DNA from: Allofournierella massiliensis
GTDB lineage: Bacteria > Bacillota > Clostridia > Oscillospirales > Ruminococcaceae
Reading direction: 5' to 3'
DNA length: 64,000 nt
Assembly (NCBI RefSeq): GCF_004345265.1
Contig: NZ_SLUM01000006.1
Location: 62,001-126,000, forward strand
Made by a program: the position numbers and the translations under genes
In this document: positions 17,271-26,488 of the stretch, one piece after another
How positions within the stretch are numbered: the stretch's first letter is position 1
How the letters are laid out: each line of letters opens with the position of its first letter
Notes under the pieces: generated by a model
What the model saw: the letters and a program-made list of their open reading frames with translations, nothing else
Database searches by the model: none
What the model was told of the DNA's origin: nothing

Positions 17271-17999
17271 ATGAGTGTTATGATCGACGTGAACGATGTT
17301 TCCATGCTGTTCAACCTGAGCAAGGAACGGGTGGATAACATTAAGGAATATCTGATTCGTGTGGCAAAGCGCCAGCTTCAGTTTGACGAATTCTGGGCGC
17401 TGAAAAATGTGTCATTTCAAATTGAAAAAGGTGATTCCCTGGGCGTAATCGGATTGAATGGCTCCGGAAAAAGCACCCTTCTCAAGGTTGTGTCGGGTAT
17501 TCTGAAGCCCACCAGCGGAACGGTAATCACCAACGGAAACGTTGCACCCCTGATCGAGCTGGGGGCAGGCTTTGACGCAGACCTTTCTGCACGGGAAAAT
17601 ATCTTCCTGAATGGCGCGATTTTGGGATATACCCATGAGTATATGGAAGAACGGTTTGATGATATCATTCGGTTTGCCGAGCTGGAACAGTTTGTGGATG
17701 TGCCGGTGAAAAACTTTTCTTCCGGTATGACGGCTCGTCTTGGCTTTGCGATTGCCACGATGAATGTGCCGGACATTCTTATTATCGACGAGGTGCTGGC
17801 GGTGGGTGACTTTAAGTTCCAGGAAAAGAGCTTTGCACGCATGAAGAGCATCATTGACTCCGGTGCAACGGTGCTGTTCGTTTCCCATTCCATTCAGCAG
17901 GTCCAGCAAATGTGCAATAAGGCGCTTTGGCTGGAGCATGGTCATGTGCGTATGTTTGGTGATGCGCAGGAAGTATGCGCAGCATACTCGCAGGAATAA
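17271..17999 (+). CDS. Polysaccharide ABC exporter ATPase (Wzt/TagH type, short form)
   Basis: A 242-residue ATPase. It has Walker A 'GLNGSGKSTLLK', signature 'KNFSSGMTARLGFAIA', Walker B 'ILIIDEVLAVGD' and the switch His in 'VLFVSHS'. The motif 'IELGAGFDADLSARENIFLNGAILG' is typical of polysaccharide exporters. There is no C-terminal carbohydrate-binding domain like that of Escherichia coli O9a Wzt, so glycan recognition must lie elsewhere. ATG 17271 is preferred because it follows GCGAGGAG; an upstream GTG would overlap the permease. Confidence 0.95.
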   Translation: MSVMIDVNDVSMLFNLSKERVDNIKEYLIRVAKRQLQFDEFWALKNVSFQIEKGDSLGVIGLNGSGKSTLLKVVSGILKPTSGTVITNGNVAPLIELGAGFDADLSARENIFLNGAILGYTHEYMEERFDDIIRFAELEQFVDVPVKNFSSGMTARLGFAIATMNVPDILIIDEVLAVGDFKFQEKSFARMKSIIDSGATVLFVSHSIQQVQQMCNKALWLEHGHVRMFGDAQEVCAAYSQE

Positions 18000-18014
18000 A
18001 AAGCAGGTGTTGTT

Positions 18015-19154
18015 GTGAAAAAGCTGTTGTTTGTGATTAACCAGTTTTACAAAGGCGGAGCAGAAACTGCTTTGCTGAATCTGTTTCACGCACTTTCTCC
18101 CCAGGAATACGAAGTGGATTTTCTGCTGTTTGACCAGATCGACCAGCCGAATGCCGTATCGCTCACGCCACTGCTGCCCTCATGGGTGAACGTATGCAAT
18201 GCGGCTCAGGCGGAGGGGCGCTTTGCCATTGTAAAAAAGGTTGCGTTTAAGGTTTGGCAAAAGCTTACCCGCCGCCAGATGTATCGTGCGGCAGCGTATC
18301 GGTTTGTCAAGGGAAAACATTACGATGCAGCTTTTTCATACGGAGAGTGGATGTCGCCGGAATTTGTGGCAAAAAAGGTGGATGCGGCGCAAAAATATGT
18401 GTGGATTCACGCAGATGTGGATAAAGCGCCTTATGTGGATCCTCAGATTTTGTTTGGATTTGATCCGTATTATCAGAAATACCTGTTTGTTTCCCGCCAG
18501 TCGATGGAAAGTGCGGCCAGACGTTTCCCGTTTTTGAAAGGACGCACCGCTGTGGTACATAATATGTGTGCGGATGAGGGGATTCGTGAACAGGCGCAGG
18601 AACCACTGGAGCAGAGCTGGCCAACGGATCGCCCCGTGGTGCTGACAGTGGCCAATTTCCGGCCTGAAAAAAATCACCTTCGTCAGGTGGAGGCGATGAA
18701 GATCCTTCGAGACAGAGGTGTGGAGTTTACATGGGTAAATGTGGGCTGCAGTGCCGATTTTCTGGTTCGACAGAAGCTGGATCAAGCAATCCAGAAATAT
18801 GGCCTCGAAACAAGTTTTCTGCGGCTTCCGGCTGATCCCAATCCGTATAAATACATGAAGCGGGCAGATCTGGTGGCGGTTTTGTCGGACTTCGAGGCAT
18901 GGTCTCTGGTGATTACAGAAGCAAAATTGCTTGGGGTTCCGGTCCTTGCAACCAGAACCTCCGGTGCGATGGAACAAATCGTCAATGGCGAAACGGGCGT
19001 TTTGTGTGATTTTGATGCGCAGGCCATTGCGGATGCATTGGAGCAACTGCTGAAAGATGAAAAAATGAGATCGGAGATCCACCGAAATCTGCAGGGCTTT
19101 TCGACCCGGCAGACCACGTTAATGGAGCTGGAGCAGCTGCTAAAAGGAGAATGA
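18015..19154 (+). CDS. GT4-type glycosyltransferase (type A of a duplicated pair)
   Basis: A 379-residue GT-B fold enzyme starting 'MKKLLFVINQFYKGGAETALL'. The donor half has 'VVLTVANFRPEKNHLRQVEAM' and 'VLSDFEAWSLVITEAKLLGVPVLATRTSGAMEQIV', carrying the E-x7-E-like signature. The first half of the large fused gene at 20394 is clearly homologous over its whole length, sharing the 'FYKGGAE', 'GEWMSP/GEWYTP', 'WIHADVDKA/WIHTDLSKA' and 'PNPYKYMKRAD' regions. GTG 18015 is the start, with a weak ribosome site. Sugar specificity is unknown. Confidence 0.92.
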   Translation: MKKLLFVINQFYKGGAETALLNLFHALSPQEYEVDFLLFDQIDQPNAVSLTPLLPSWVNVCNAAQAEGRFAIVKKVAFKVWQKLTRRQMYRAAAYRFVKGKHYDAAFSYGEWMSPEFVAKKVDAAQKYVWIHADVDKAPYVDPQILFGFDPYYQKYLFVSRQSMESAARRFPFLKGRTAVVHNMCADEGIREQAQEPLEQSWPTDRPVVLTVANFRPEKNHLRQVEAMKILRDRGVEFTWVNVGCSADFLVRQKLDQAIQKYGLETSFLRLPADPNPYKYMKRADLVAVLSDFEAWSLVITEAKLLGVPVLATRTSGAMEQIVNGETGVLCDFDAQAIADALEQLLKDEKMRSEIHRNLQGFSTRQTTLMELEQLLKGE

Positions 19155-19158
19155 TGGC

Positions 19159-20349
19159 ATGGGAAAACGAAGTCTGCTGTATGTGTTTGATGATGTGAAT
19201 TATCCCAGCGGTGCACAAATGGTGACTGCCGCGCAGATCCGGGCGATTCAATCGGATTTTTCCATTACAGTGTTCAGTCTGACTTCGCCAAAGCCGGAAA
19301 CAAAAAAGCAGTTTGGGAATGTGGAGTGGATTACGGTGCCGCCCCAAACGAAGGTTGCCTGTTATGGCACGCCTGCCTCCCAGGTGCTGAAGAATCCAGA
19401 ATGCAGTTTTTCCCAGAAAGTGGCCAGAATCTGGTTTGCGCTGTTGGGAAAAGTCGGGCGGCAGGACGCGGCCATGGAAAGAGCGCTTCAGGTGCAGTTT
19501 GCGAAGTCCTTTGAAGCGTTCGATGTGGTTTGTGTGGTCAGTGAGGCATCCAGAATGCGGTCCATGGTGGCGGGGCTTGAACACCCGAAGAAGGTGCAGT
19601 GGATCCACACGGACTACTCGCTTTGGAGTCAGTTCAGCGACTGGACGCGTCAGGTGACTCGTAACGATGCACACCTGTACGCATATTTTGATCGGATCGT
19701 ATGCCTGTCAGAGTGTAACCGCAAAGGGTTTGTGGACAAGCTGCCGACGCTTGCGGGAAAAACTGTGGTGCTGAAAAATGTTTTGCCCGTGGAACAGATC
19801 ACAGCGCGAGCAGAGGAGCCCCTTACGGTGCAATTGCCTTCAAAGCAGCAGAAATGGTTGCTTACGATTGGTCGCCTGGAGCAGGAAAAGGCGATGGATC
19901 AGTTACTGGAGCTGAGTGCCAGGCTGAAAAGAATTGCCGATTTCCGTTGGTTTATTGTTGGAGACGGCCCGCAGAGAGAAGAGCTTGAGCGCCAATGCAG
20001 GCGATTGGGGTTGGAACAGACGGTTCTGTTTACAGGTCAGATGGAAAATCCCTATCCGCTGCTGAAGAAAGCGGATGCTTTTGTGCTGCTTTCCAGATAT
20101 GAAGGAATGCCGGTAACGATTGAGGAAGCAAAGATTCTGGGGATCCCGGTCATTGCAACAGCGGTTGGAGGAATCCCCGAACAGATCAGAGAAGGTGTGA
20201 ATGGCCGCCTGATTGATGGAAATGCGGAAGATGCGTTTCCTGTGCTTAAGGAGTTTCTGGAAAATAATCTGGAAATTGAGCCGGTACCAGAACGGGATGA
20301 GTATGCCCGGGCGATTCAGGAAGTTAAACAAATGTTTATGACAGTGTGA
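19159..20349 (+). CDS. GT4-type glycosyltransferase (type B of a duplicated pair)
   Basis: A 396-residue GT-B enzyme starting 'MGKRSLLYVFDDVNYPSGAQ'. Donor-side motifs are 'LLTIGRLEQEKAMDQLLEL' and 'LLSRYEGMPVTIEEAKILGIPVIATAVGGIPEQI', the E-x7-E signature. The second half of the fused gene at 20394 is homologous ('FVFDDVNYPSGA', 'WIHTDYS-x-W', 'FSDWTR'). The gene starts five bases after the type A gene, so the two are translated together. It probably adds another residue of the repeat unit. Confidence 0.92.
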   Translation: MGKRSLLYVFDDVNYPSGAQMVTAAQIRAIQSDFSITVFSLTSPKPETKKQFGNVEWITVPPQTKVACYGTPASQVLKNPECSFSQKVARIWFALLGKVGRQDAAMERALQVQFAKSFEAFDVVCVVSEASRMRSMVAGLEHPKKVQWIHTDYSLWSQFSDWTRQVTRNDAHLYAYFDRIVCLSECNRKGFVDKLPTLAGKTVVLKNVLPVEQITARAEEPLTVQLPSKQQKWLLTIGRLEQEKAMDQLLELSARLKRIADFRWFIVGDGPQREELERQCRRLGLEQTVLFTGQMENPYPLLKKADAFVLLSRYEGMPVTIEEAKILGIPVIATAVGGIPEQIREGVNGRLIDGNAEDAFPVLKEFLENNLEIEPVPERDEYARAIQEVKQMFMTV

Positions 20350-20393
20350 TAAGGAGCTTTGAAAAAGCCGTTGCAGAGGGAAAGGAAGTTTCC

Positions 20394-22745
20394 ATGAAAA
20401 AGAAGCTTTTATTTGTTATTTCACAATTTTATAAAGGCGGAGCAGAGAGTGCTCTGCTTAACCTGTTCAAGCTGCTGGACAAAGAAGCATACGAGGTGGA
20501 TTTCCTGGTAATGAATCAGATGCCCGCAGAAAATGCGGTATCGCTGATTCCCATGGTACCGTCCTGGATCCGTCTGTGCGATGTTTTCCAGGAAAACCTG
20601 AACTACCCTTTGCCGAAGCGTGCGCGAGGACGCTTTTTGTATACCATTCCGCAAAAGGACGAATTCCCCCGGCCGGCACTGGATTTTGTGTTTGGCAAAC
20701 AGTATGACTGGGCGTTTCATGTTGGAGAGTGGTATACGCCTGTATTTGTTGCCCGTGAAGTAAACGCGGTGCACAAAGCAGCCTGGATTCACACCGATCT
20801 GTCAAAGGCGTCGTACTTTAATGCCAAGGAATATTTCCGCTATGATGACGCAGTGGATTCCTACATTTTTGTCTCCCAAAACGCGCTGAAGAGCAGCGTG
20901 GAAGCATATCCGCTTATGAAGGAAAAAGCGGCGGTCATTTATAACCCGCTGGACCTTCCGGAACTTCGGAAAATGGCACAGGAGCCCACAGAGGATGTTT
21001 TGCTGGAAACGAAGCGTCCGATTGTGTTGACGGTTGCCAATATCCGCACAGAAAAGGGGCACTTGCGTCAGCTGGAAGCAATGCGCATTCTGAAGCAGCG
21101 GGGAGTAAACTTTACCTGGTTGAACATTGGTTCTCTGGCGTATGGTCCGCTTGTGGAAAAGGTGCGTGAACAGGCGAAAGCGTATGGTCTGGAAAAGGAC
21201 TTTCTGCTGCTTGGAAGCAGGAGCAATCCCTATCGCTATATGCGTTACGCAGATGCAGTGGCGGTTCTGTCGGATTTTGAGTCCTGGTCCATGGTTATTA
21301 CCGAGGCGAAAACACTGCGGGTTCCGGTGATTGCAACGCGCACGGCCGGAGCACTGGAGCAGATTGTTCATGGGGAAAACGGTATTTTAACGGATTTTAC
21401 TCCGGAGGATATTGCCGACAAACTAGAGCTTCTGCTCACAAATGAAGAGCTGCGGCAGAAGATCCGGGATTCGTTAACCGATTTTGACAATACCACAGAA
21501 ATTGTGGAAAGCTTTGGCCGTCTGGTGAGTAAAGAGGAATTGTCCGGTTTGGAAAAGGACATCCTTTTTGTGTTTGATGATGTGAATTATCCCAGTGGAG
21601 CCAAAGGGGCAGCACTTCATCAAATGGACGCCTTACAACGGGCCGGGCATAAGGTAGCTGTTTTTTCCGGCACAGAACCCAATCTGGAATTGCGGATGCG
21701 TCTTCCCGAGGTTCGTTTTTACGGGTGGCACAGTATTCAGAAAAACCGCTGGTTCAACAGTCGGGTTCTGGCTATTTTGCTGGATCGCTCCTGGACTGCA
21801 ACGGAAAAAATGGAAAAGCTGACCTGTTCTTTTAGGCCTGCTGCGGACAAACAGCAGCAGACTTTCCGTAGATATGTAATGGGCGAAGCACAAAAGCTGT
21901 TTGGCCAGTTTAAAACGGTGTGTGTTGTGTCAGAGGGTTCGATCTGGCGTGAAGATGTGGCAAATTGCAGCGCGCAGAAGAAAATTCAGTGGATCCACAC
22001 AGATTATTCAGCGTGGAAGAATTTTTCGGATTGGACCAGACATATTACAAAGGACGATGGGCAGATCTATCAAAAGTTTGATACGATCGTATTGCTGAGC
22101 GAACAGATCCGAAACCGGTTCATTCAGATTTATCCGCAACTGGCCTCCCGAACGAAGGTGCTTCCCAATTTTATTGATCAGGAAGAGATTCTGCAAAAAG
22201 GGCAGATGCGTTCGGAAAAACCATTCCCGCCGGTTCATTTTGTCACGGTGGGGCGCCTCAGTCAGGAGAAGTCTCTGATGCGGCTGTTAAAAATTCTCTA
22301 CGGACTGAAGGAGGAAGGATATCGTTTCCATTGGGATTGGATCGGAGACGGTCCGGAATGGAACGATGCAGTGGAAAAGATTCAAAAGCTGGATCTTACA
22401 GATTGCGTAACACTGCGCGGAGCGCATCGGAACCCGTTCCGCTATGTGAAGAATGCGCAGGTTTTTGCACTGCTTTCTTCCTATGAAGGCTTGCCGAATA
22501 CCATCTACGAAGCGTTTGTACTGGGGGTACCTGTGCTGGCTACAGCAGTGGGCGGCATTCCGGAACAGATCAGTCAGGGGAAGAATGGCTGGCTTGCAGC
22601 AAATACCGAAAAAGGAATTCGGGATGCAATCGTGCATATTTTGGAAAACCAGAATGAAATCGAACGCTTCCATGAAAATCTGCAGCAGTATCATTATCCG
22701 AATGAAATGATAGAGAAAGAACTCAACGAACTGTTTGAGTGTTGA
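20394..22745 (+). CDS. Double glycosyltransferase: fused type A and type B GT4 domains
   Basis: A 783-residue protein containing two complete GT4 enzymes. Residues about 1-385 match the type A enzyme encoded at 18015. Residues about 388-783 match the type B enzyme at 19159, beginning 'DILFVFDDVNYPSGA' without a spacer domain. Both halves keep the donor-site signature ('FESWSMVITEAKTLRVPVIA' and 'YEGLPNTIYEAFVLGVPVLA'). ATG 20394 follows AAAGGAAG and starts 'MKKKLLFVISQFYKGG'; an upstream GTG overlaps the previous stop and is less likely. It appears to be a duplicated A-B gene pair joined into one reading frame, possibly performing two consecutive transfers. Confidence 0.93.
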   Translation: MKKKLLFVISQFYKGGAESALLNLFKLLDKEAYEVDFLVMNQMPAENAVSLIPMVPSWIRLCDVFQENLNYPLPKRARGRFLYTIPQKDEFPRPALDFVFGKQYDWAFHVGEWYTPVFVAREVNAVHKAAWIHTDLSKASYFNAKEYFRYDDAVDSYIFVSQNALKSSVEAYPLMKEKAAVIYNPLDLPELRKMAQEPTEDVLLETKRPIVLTVANIRTEKGHLRQLEAMRILKQRGVNFTWLNIGSLAYGPLVEKVREQAKAYGLEKDFLLLGSRSNPYRYMRYADAVAVLSDFESWSMVITEAKTLRVPVIATRTAGALEQIVHGENGILTDFTPEDIADKLELLLTNEELRQKIRDSLTDFDNTTEIVESFGRLVSKEELSGLEKDILFVFDDVNYPSGAKGAALHQMDALQRAGHKVAVFSGTEPNLELRMRLPEVRFYGWHSIQKNRWFNSRVLAILLDRSWTATEKMEKLTCSFRPAADKQQQTFRRYVMGEAQKLFGQFKTVCVVSEGSIWREDVANCSAQKKIQWIHTDYSAWKNFSDWTRHITKDDGQIYQKFDTIVLLSEQIRNRFIQIYPQLASRTKVLPNFIDQEEILQKGQMRSEKPFPPVHFVTVGRLSQEKSLMRLLKILYGLKEEGYRFHWDWIGDGPEWNDAVEKIQKLDLTDCVTLRGAHRNPFRYVKNAQVFALLSSYEGLPNTIYEAFVLGVPVLATAVGGIPEQISQGKNGWLAANTEKGIRDAIVHILENQNEIERFHENLQQYHYPNEMIEKELNELFEC

Positions 22746-22771
22746 GAAGAAAGGCGAGACGGAACAAAACA

Positions 22772-23524
22772 ATGAAGTATATCAAACAAGTGATTCGTGC
22801 ATTGGCAGTGGTGCTTGCAGCTGGATACCTTACCTGGAGTGTATACCGAATTACCTTGAATACGACCGTGCAGGTGGTGTTTGTTGCCTGTTATTTCCTT
22901 GCGCTGTGTGTCGGAATGGCTTTTTTGAAAAAGATTCTGTTCAAGAAAACCGTTCGCCCGAACCCGGTAAAGGATCAGTTGCTGGCACTGGCACTGGCAC
23001 TGATTGTATCAGTTTTTTCTGTAAATTACCTGATTCCGGAATATCAGAAAACAACCCTTACCATTTATGCGGGTGAATCCGCGGGACAAAATCAGAATTT
23101 ATGCCTGGCCCGCATTGTGCAGGATGGTCAGGAGAAACTGCTGTCAGACATGGGATTCACCGAATCGCTGAACTGGACCTACAATGCTGAATATGATGAT
23201 ATGGTGTTTGTGGCGGCAGAACAGGGGCAGACTGGCCGCCTGACGGTAGAACTGCCGGCAGCACGTTCCACGCAGTTGATTTTTGCCGGTGGTGAGGGCT
23301 ATGGCCAGGCTGAAATCCAGTGGGCAGATGGAACTACCGCACAGGTAGATTGCACAAAAGCAGATAGTGAGGGTCGGGTCATTTATGAAGGAACGGGAGG
23401 CCTTATCCAGATGGCGCTGTGGGAAAAGGCGATTCTGTATGTGGGAGCGCTGATCACACTCCAGTTCACAATTCATTTTATGCTGATGTTCTGGTGGAAG
23501 AGCCAGAAAAAGCAGAGCCAGTAA
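22772..23524 (+). CDS. Membrane protein of unknown function in the polysaccharide locus
   Basis: A 250-residue protein with two N-terminal membrane helices (about 7-25 and 29-48), a third near 68-90 ('LALALALIVSVFSVNYLIP'), a beta-rich domain of about 120 residues and a C-terminal helix (about 222-243). The soluble part likely faces outside. I recognise no family motif. ATG 22772 is chosen because it gives a typical membrane start; an alternative TTG 22739 overlaps the previous gene. Its position between glycosyltransferases suggests a role in assembly or modification of the glycan. Confidence 0.75.
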   Translation: MKYIKQVIRALAVVLAAGYLTWSVYRITLNTTVQVVFVACYFLALCVGMAFLKKILFKKTVRPNPVKDQLLALALALIVSVFSVNYLIPEYQKTTLTIYAGESAGQNQNLCLARIVQDGQEKLLSDMGFTESLNWTYNAEYDDMVFVAAEQGQTGRLTVELPAARSTQLIFAGGEGYGQAEIQWADGTTAQVDCTKADSEGRVIYEGTGGLIQMALWEKAILYVGALITLQFTIHFMLMFWWKSQKKQSQ

Positions 23525-23606
23525 AATAAAAGCAAGGGGAACCTTGCCTTGTCGGATTCGTGCGAAGAATGTGATAAGGAATCCATATGGAATGAGGAGT
23601 AAGCAG

Positions 23607-24545
23607 ATGAAGGTTGCAGTGTTGATTCCATGCTACAATGAAAGTAAGACCATTGCAAAGGTAATCCGGGATTTTAAGGCAGTGCTGCCAGAAGCGGATA
23701 TCTATGTATATGATAATAATTCCAAGGATGGAACAGACGAGATTGCTCGTGCAGAAGGTGCGATTGTACGTTATGAATATCGCCAGGGTAAGGGAAATGT
23801 AATTCGGAGCATGTTCAGGGACATTGATGCGGATTGCTATTTGATGGTAGATGGCGATGATACCTACCCGGCGGAATTTGCACCGCAGATGGTAGATCTT
23901 GTTGTGAACAAAAATGCGGATATGGTGGTAGGTGATCGCCTGTCTTCCACTTATTTCACGGAGAATAAACGCCCTTTCCACAACTTAGGCAACGTACTGG
24001 TACGCCGCCTGGTGAACCAGTTCTTTAAGGGCGATGTAGTGGATATTATGACAGGTTATCGCGCGTTCGGCCCGCTGTTTGTGAAGAGCTTTCCGGTGCT
24101 TTCCAAGGGGTTTGAAATTGAAACCGAGATGACGATTCATGCACTGGATAAAAATCTGCGGTTGGAGAATCTTCCGGTCACATATCGTGATCGGCCGGAA
24201 GGCAGCGAATCTAAGCTGAATACATATTCGGATGGATTTAAGGTTTTAAAAACAATTTTCCGCCTTTACAAGGACTATAAGCCGTTGCCGTTCTTTGGCT
24301 TGCTGGCATTGGTGATGTTACTGTTGGCCGCAGTGCTTTTTGTTCCGGTGTTTATGGAATATTTGTCGACAGGATTAGTGTTGCGGTTCCCCACATTGAT
24401 TGTTTCTGGTGTGGCGGGAATTCTTGCAATGCTTCTGTTGATTTGTGGCCTGATTTTGGATACTGTAGTTAAAAAGGATCGGCAAAATTTTGAATTGCAG
24501 TTGAATGTATTCTCCATGTTAGGGCGCATGAAAAATGAAAAGTGA
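23607..24545 (+). CDS. GT2 glycosyltransferase, dolichol-phosphate mannosyltransferase-like
   Basis: A 312-residue GT-A enzyme. 'MKVAVLIPCYNESKTIAKVI' opens the nucleotide-binding fold, 'DIYVYDNNSKDGT' follows, and the 'MVDGDDTYPAE' segment carries the metal-binding D-x-D. Two membrane helices sit at the C-terminus (about 230-260 and 265-290). Family members transfer a sugar from a nucleotide to polyprenyl phosphate, which fits a neighbouring GT-C-like protein that would use it. ATG 23607 follows GAGGAGTAAG. The 3' end overlaps the next gene by 11 bases. Confidence 0.92.
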   Translation: MKVAVLIPCYNESKTIAKVIRDFKAVLPEADIYVYDNNSKDGTDEIARAEGAIVRYEYRQGKGNVIRSMFRDIDADCYLMVDGDDTYPAEFAPQMVDLVVNKNADMVVGDRLSSTYFTENKRPFHNLGNVLVRRLVNQFFKGDVVDIMTGYRAFGPLFVKSFPVLSKGFEIETEMTIHALDKNLRLENLPVTYRDRPEGSESKLNTYSDGFKVLKTIFRLYKDYKPLPFFGLLALVMLLLAAVLFVPVFMEYLSTGLVLRFPTLIVSGVAGILAMLLLICGLILDTVVKKDRQNFELQLNVFSMLGRMKNEK

Positions 24546-26295
24546 TCGTATGCTGTTTGGAATGGAAAAAAAGAACCGCCTTATTCGGATGATTCAATTG
24601 CCTGTTATGACGACTGCATGGGTTATTTATCGTTTCGATGCAGGACTTACGGTATGGCAAGGAATTGCCGTTTCTGTGTTGACATTAGGGCTTGGGTGGC
24701 TGCTTTGGCATGGAAAAACGAAAAAAATGTCCGTCGGGGCATGTTGGTTTTTGGGGGTGCTGTCGGCGTTATTTGGAGTTTGTTCAATAATCGGCTATGG
24801 CGTGGACCGAGAAATCCCATGGATAAAAAGTTTTCAAGTACATACAGTAGTCATGGCCATCGGAATGGCACTCACCTTTTTTCATGTCTCTTGCGTTGCC
24901 GCATGGTATATCAGCCTCCCTTCCAGGTCTGAGAAAGCATTGCCGAAGATAGCGCGGATATTCAAAGAAAAGCCTTTTCTTGTCAGTGCAATTGGAATTG
25001 CAGTAGCCTGGCTTCCATATTGGTTGATTTTCTTCCCTTGTTCATTAAGCAATGACGCAATCAATCAGATTGAACAGACCATTGGTGTGTACTATTTAAG
25101 CAGTCACCATCCGCCGTTTTCAACGTTCCTGATGGGAGGATGCTTTAATTTCGGCCGCTTTTGGGGTTCGGATCTGTTTGGGTTATGGCTGTACACGGTT
25201 TTTCAGTACTTTGCCATGGCTTTTGCCTTTGCATGGATTATCGATCGTTGCATAAAGCGTTGGAATTGTTCGGTCAGCTTTGGCTTTGTGGTTATGCTAT
25301 ACTTTGCATTACTCCCCGTATGGCCCAGTTTTGCACAATTCCTTGTTAAAGACGGCGTTTATACGGTGTCGGTAGTACTTTTCATGGTTGAACTGATCGA
25401 AGCTGTTATTAGTCGCAGGCAGAATTGGGGGCGCCTTACCGTCACAGGGCTTTTGATGAGTTTGCTTCGCAACAATGGCGTTTACATTGCGCTTGCGGTA
25501 CTGATTTCTGGTTGTATAGTTTTGCGTAAACGACAACGAAAATATATGGTAATCAGTATGGCTGCAGTGATTGTGATGATGCAGATTTACAGCAGTGTGG
25601 TTTTGCCGGCCATGGGGGTCATGAAAGGAAGTAGCCGGGAAATGCTGTCTATTCCATTTCAGCAAACGGCATTGTATGTAAAAGAACACGGAGACGAAGT
25701 AACCGAAGAAGAACAAAAAGCAATTAATGCGGTTTTGGATTATGATTCTTTGGCGGAAGGGTATTCCAGTTGGATATCGGACCCGGTAAAGGATACGTTC
25801 AAGGCGGATGGAAGTTTGAAAGAGTATTTTGAAGTTTGGGTAAAACAGCTTTTCAAGCATCCGGAAACCTATTTTCAGGCGTTTTTTAATGCTTCGGCAG
25901 GTTACTACTCGATAAGTGTGAATAATGCGTATTTTGCGAACTATTTTTACAGCGATACAAGTGCGAATATTCATCACCAGTATTTATTTGGCAGCTTAGA
26001 ATCTGTTCGGGAACAAATTCTGCAATGGGCAGATGATATACAAGGTGTGCCGTTGATTCATTTGGCATATCAGGCCGGGACTTACACATGGAGCGCAGTT
26101 TTGCTGCTTTGGGTTGCCTTTTCTCAAAAAAAATACGAACAGTTGGTGGTTCTTTCGCCAATCTTTATAAGTGTACTGGTATGTATTGCGTCGCCGGTTG
26201 CCAACTGCGTTCGGTATATGCTGCCGGTTATGGCTGTTTTGCCAATAGCGATTGCCAGTGTTGCTTATTCAATCAAGTGTAAAAATTGCACATGA
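24535..26295 (+). CDS. Large multi-spanning membrane protein, DUF6020-like, probable GT-C glycosyltransferase
   Basis: A 586-residue protein with about 11-13 predicted membrane helices. The loop 'FPCSLSNDAINQIEQTIG' with nearby 'SSHHPPFSTFLMGG' and the C-terminal 'SPVANCVRYMLPVMAVLP' resemble the DUF6020 family of wall/polysaccharide membrane proteins. Acidic residues in the first outside loop are in a place expected for polyprenyl-phosphate-sugar GT-C enzymes. Coupling to the preceding GT2 gene by an 11-base overlap supports a two-step pathway: lipid-sugar synthesis, then transfer outside the membrane. That function is inferred. Confidence 0.75.
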   Translation: MKSDRMLFGMEKKNRLIRMIQLPVMTTAWVIYRFDAGLTVWQGIAVSVLTLGLGWLLWHGKTKKMSVGACWFLGVLSALFGVCSIIGYGVDREIPWIKSFQVHTVVMAIGMALTFFHVSCVAAWYISLPSRSEKALPKIARIFKEKPFLVSAIGIAVAWLPYWLIFFPCSLSNDAINQIEQTIGVYYLSSHHPPFSTFLMGGCFNFGRFWGSDLFGLWLYTVFQYFAMAFAFAWIIDRCIKRWNCSVSFGFVVMLYFALLPVWPSFAQFLVKDGVYTVSVVLFMVELIEAVISRRQNWGRLTVTGLLMSLLRNNGVYIALAVLISGCIVLRKRQRKYMVISMAAVIVMMQIYSSVVLPAMGVMKGSSREMLSIPFQQTALYVKEHGDEVTEEEQKAINAVLDYDSLAEGYSSWISDPVKDTFKADGSLKEYFEVWVKQLFKHPETYFQAFFNASAGYYSISVNNAYFANYFYSDTSANIHHQYLFGSLESVREQILQWADDIQGVPLIHLAYQAGTYTWSAVLLLWVAFSQKKYEQLVVLSPIFISVLVCIASPVANCVRYMLPVMAVLPIAIASVAYSIKCKNCT

Positions 26296-26414
26296 CCGAA
26301 TAAAAAAGAGTCTGGATGTGCAGTGCTGGGATAAAGAGCGAAGAGTTGAATTTGCTACCATTACGAGGTACTGTTCTCTGACCGTTGGGTGTTCAGAAAA
26401 ACTAAGTTTCATAT

Positions 26415-26453
26415 CCGCCCCGGCTTTTGCTCAACGGGCAAAGGCCGGGGCGG
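26415..26453. other. Strong 16-bp hairpin at the end of the polysaccharide locus
   Basis: Bases 26415-26430 pair with 26438-26453 (one G-U pair) around the loop TCAACGG. No T-run follows on either strand, so it does not look like an ordinary intrinsic terminator. The rest of 26296-26488 shows nothing else. Confidence 0.7.
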
Positions 26454-26488
26454 AGTAATAGTGGCAGACGGGTAAAGGAGGGCTGGAA

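Noticed and set aside
11381-26295. Mobile-element origin of the polysaccharide locus
   Set aside because: Lower GC hints at transfer, but I found no transposase, integrase, insertion-sequence ends or flanking direct repeats.
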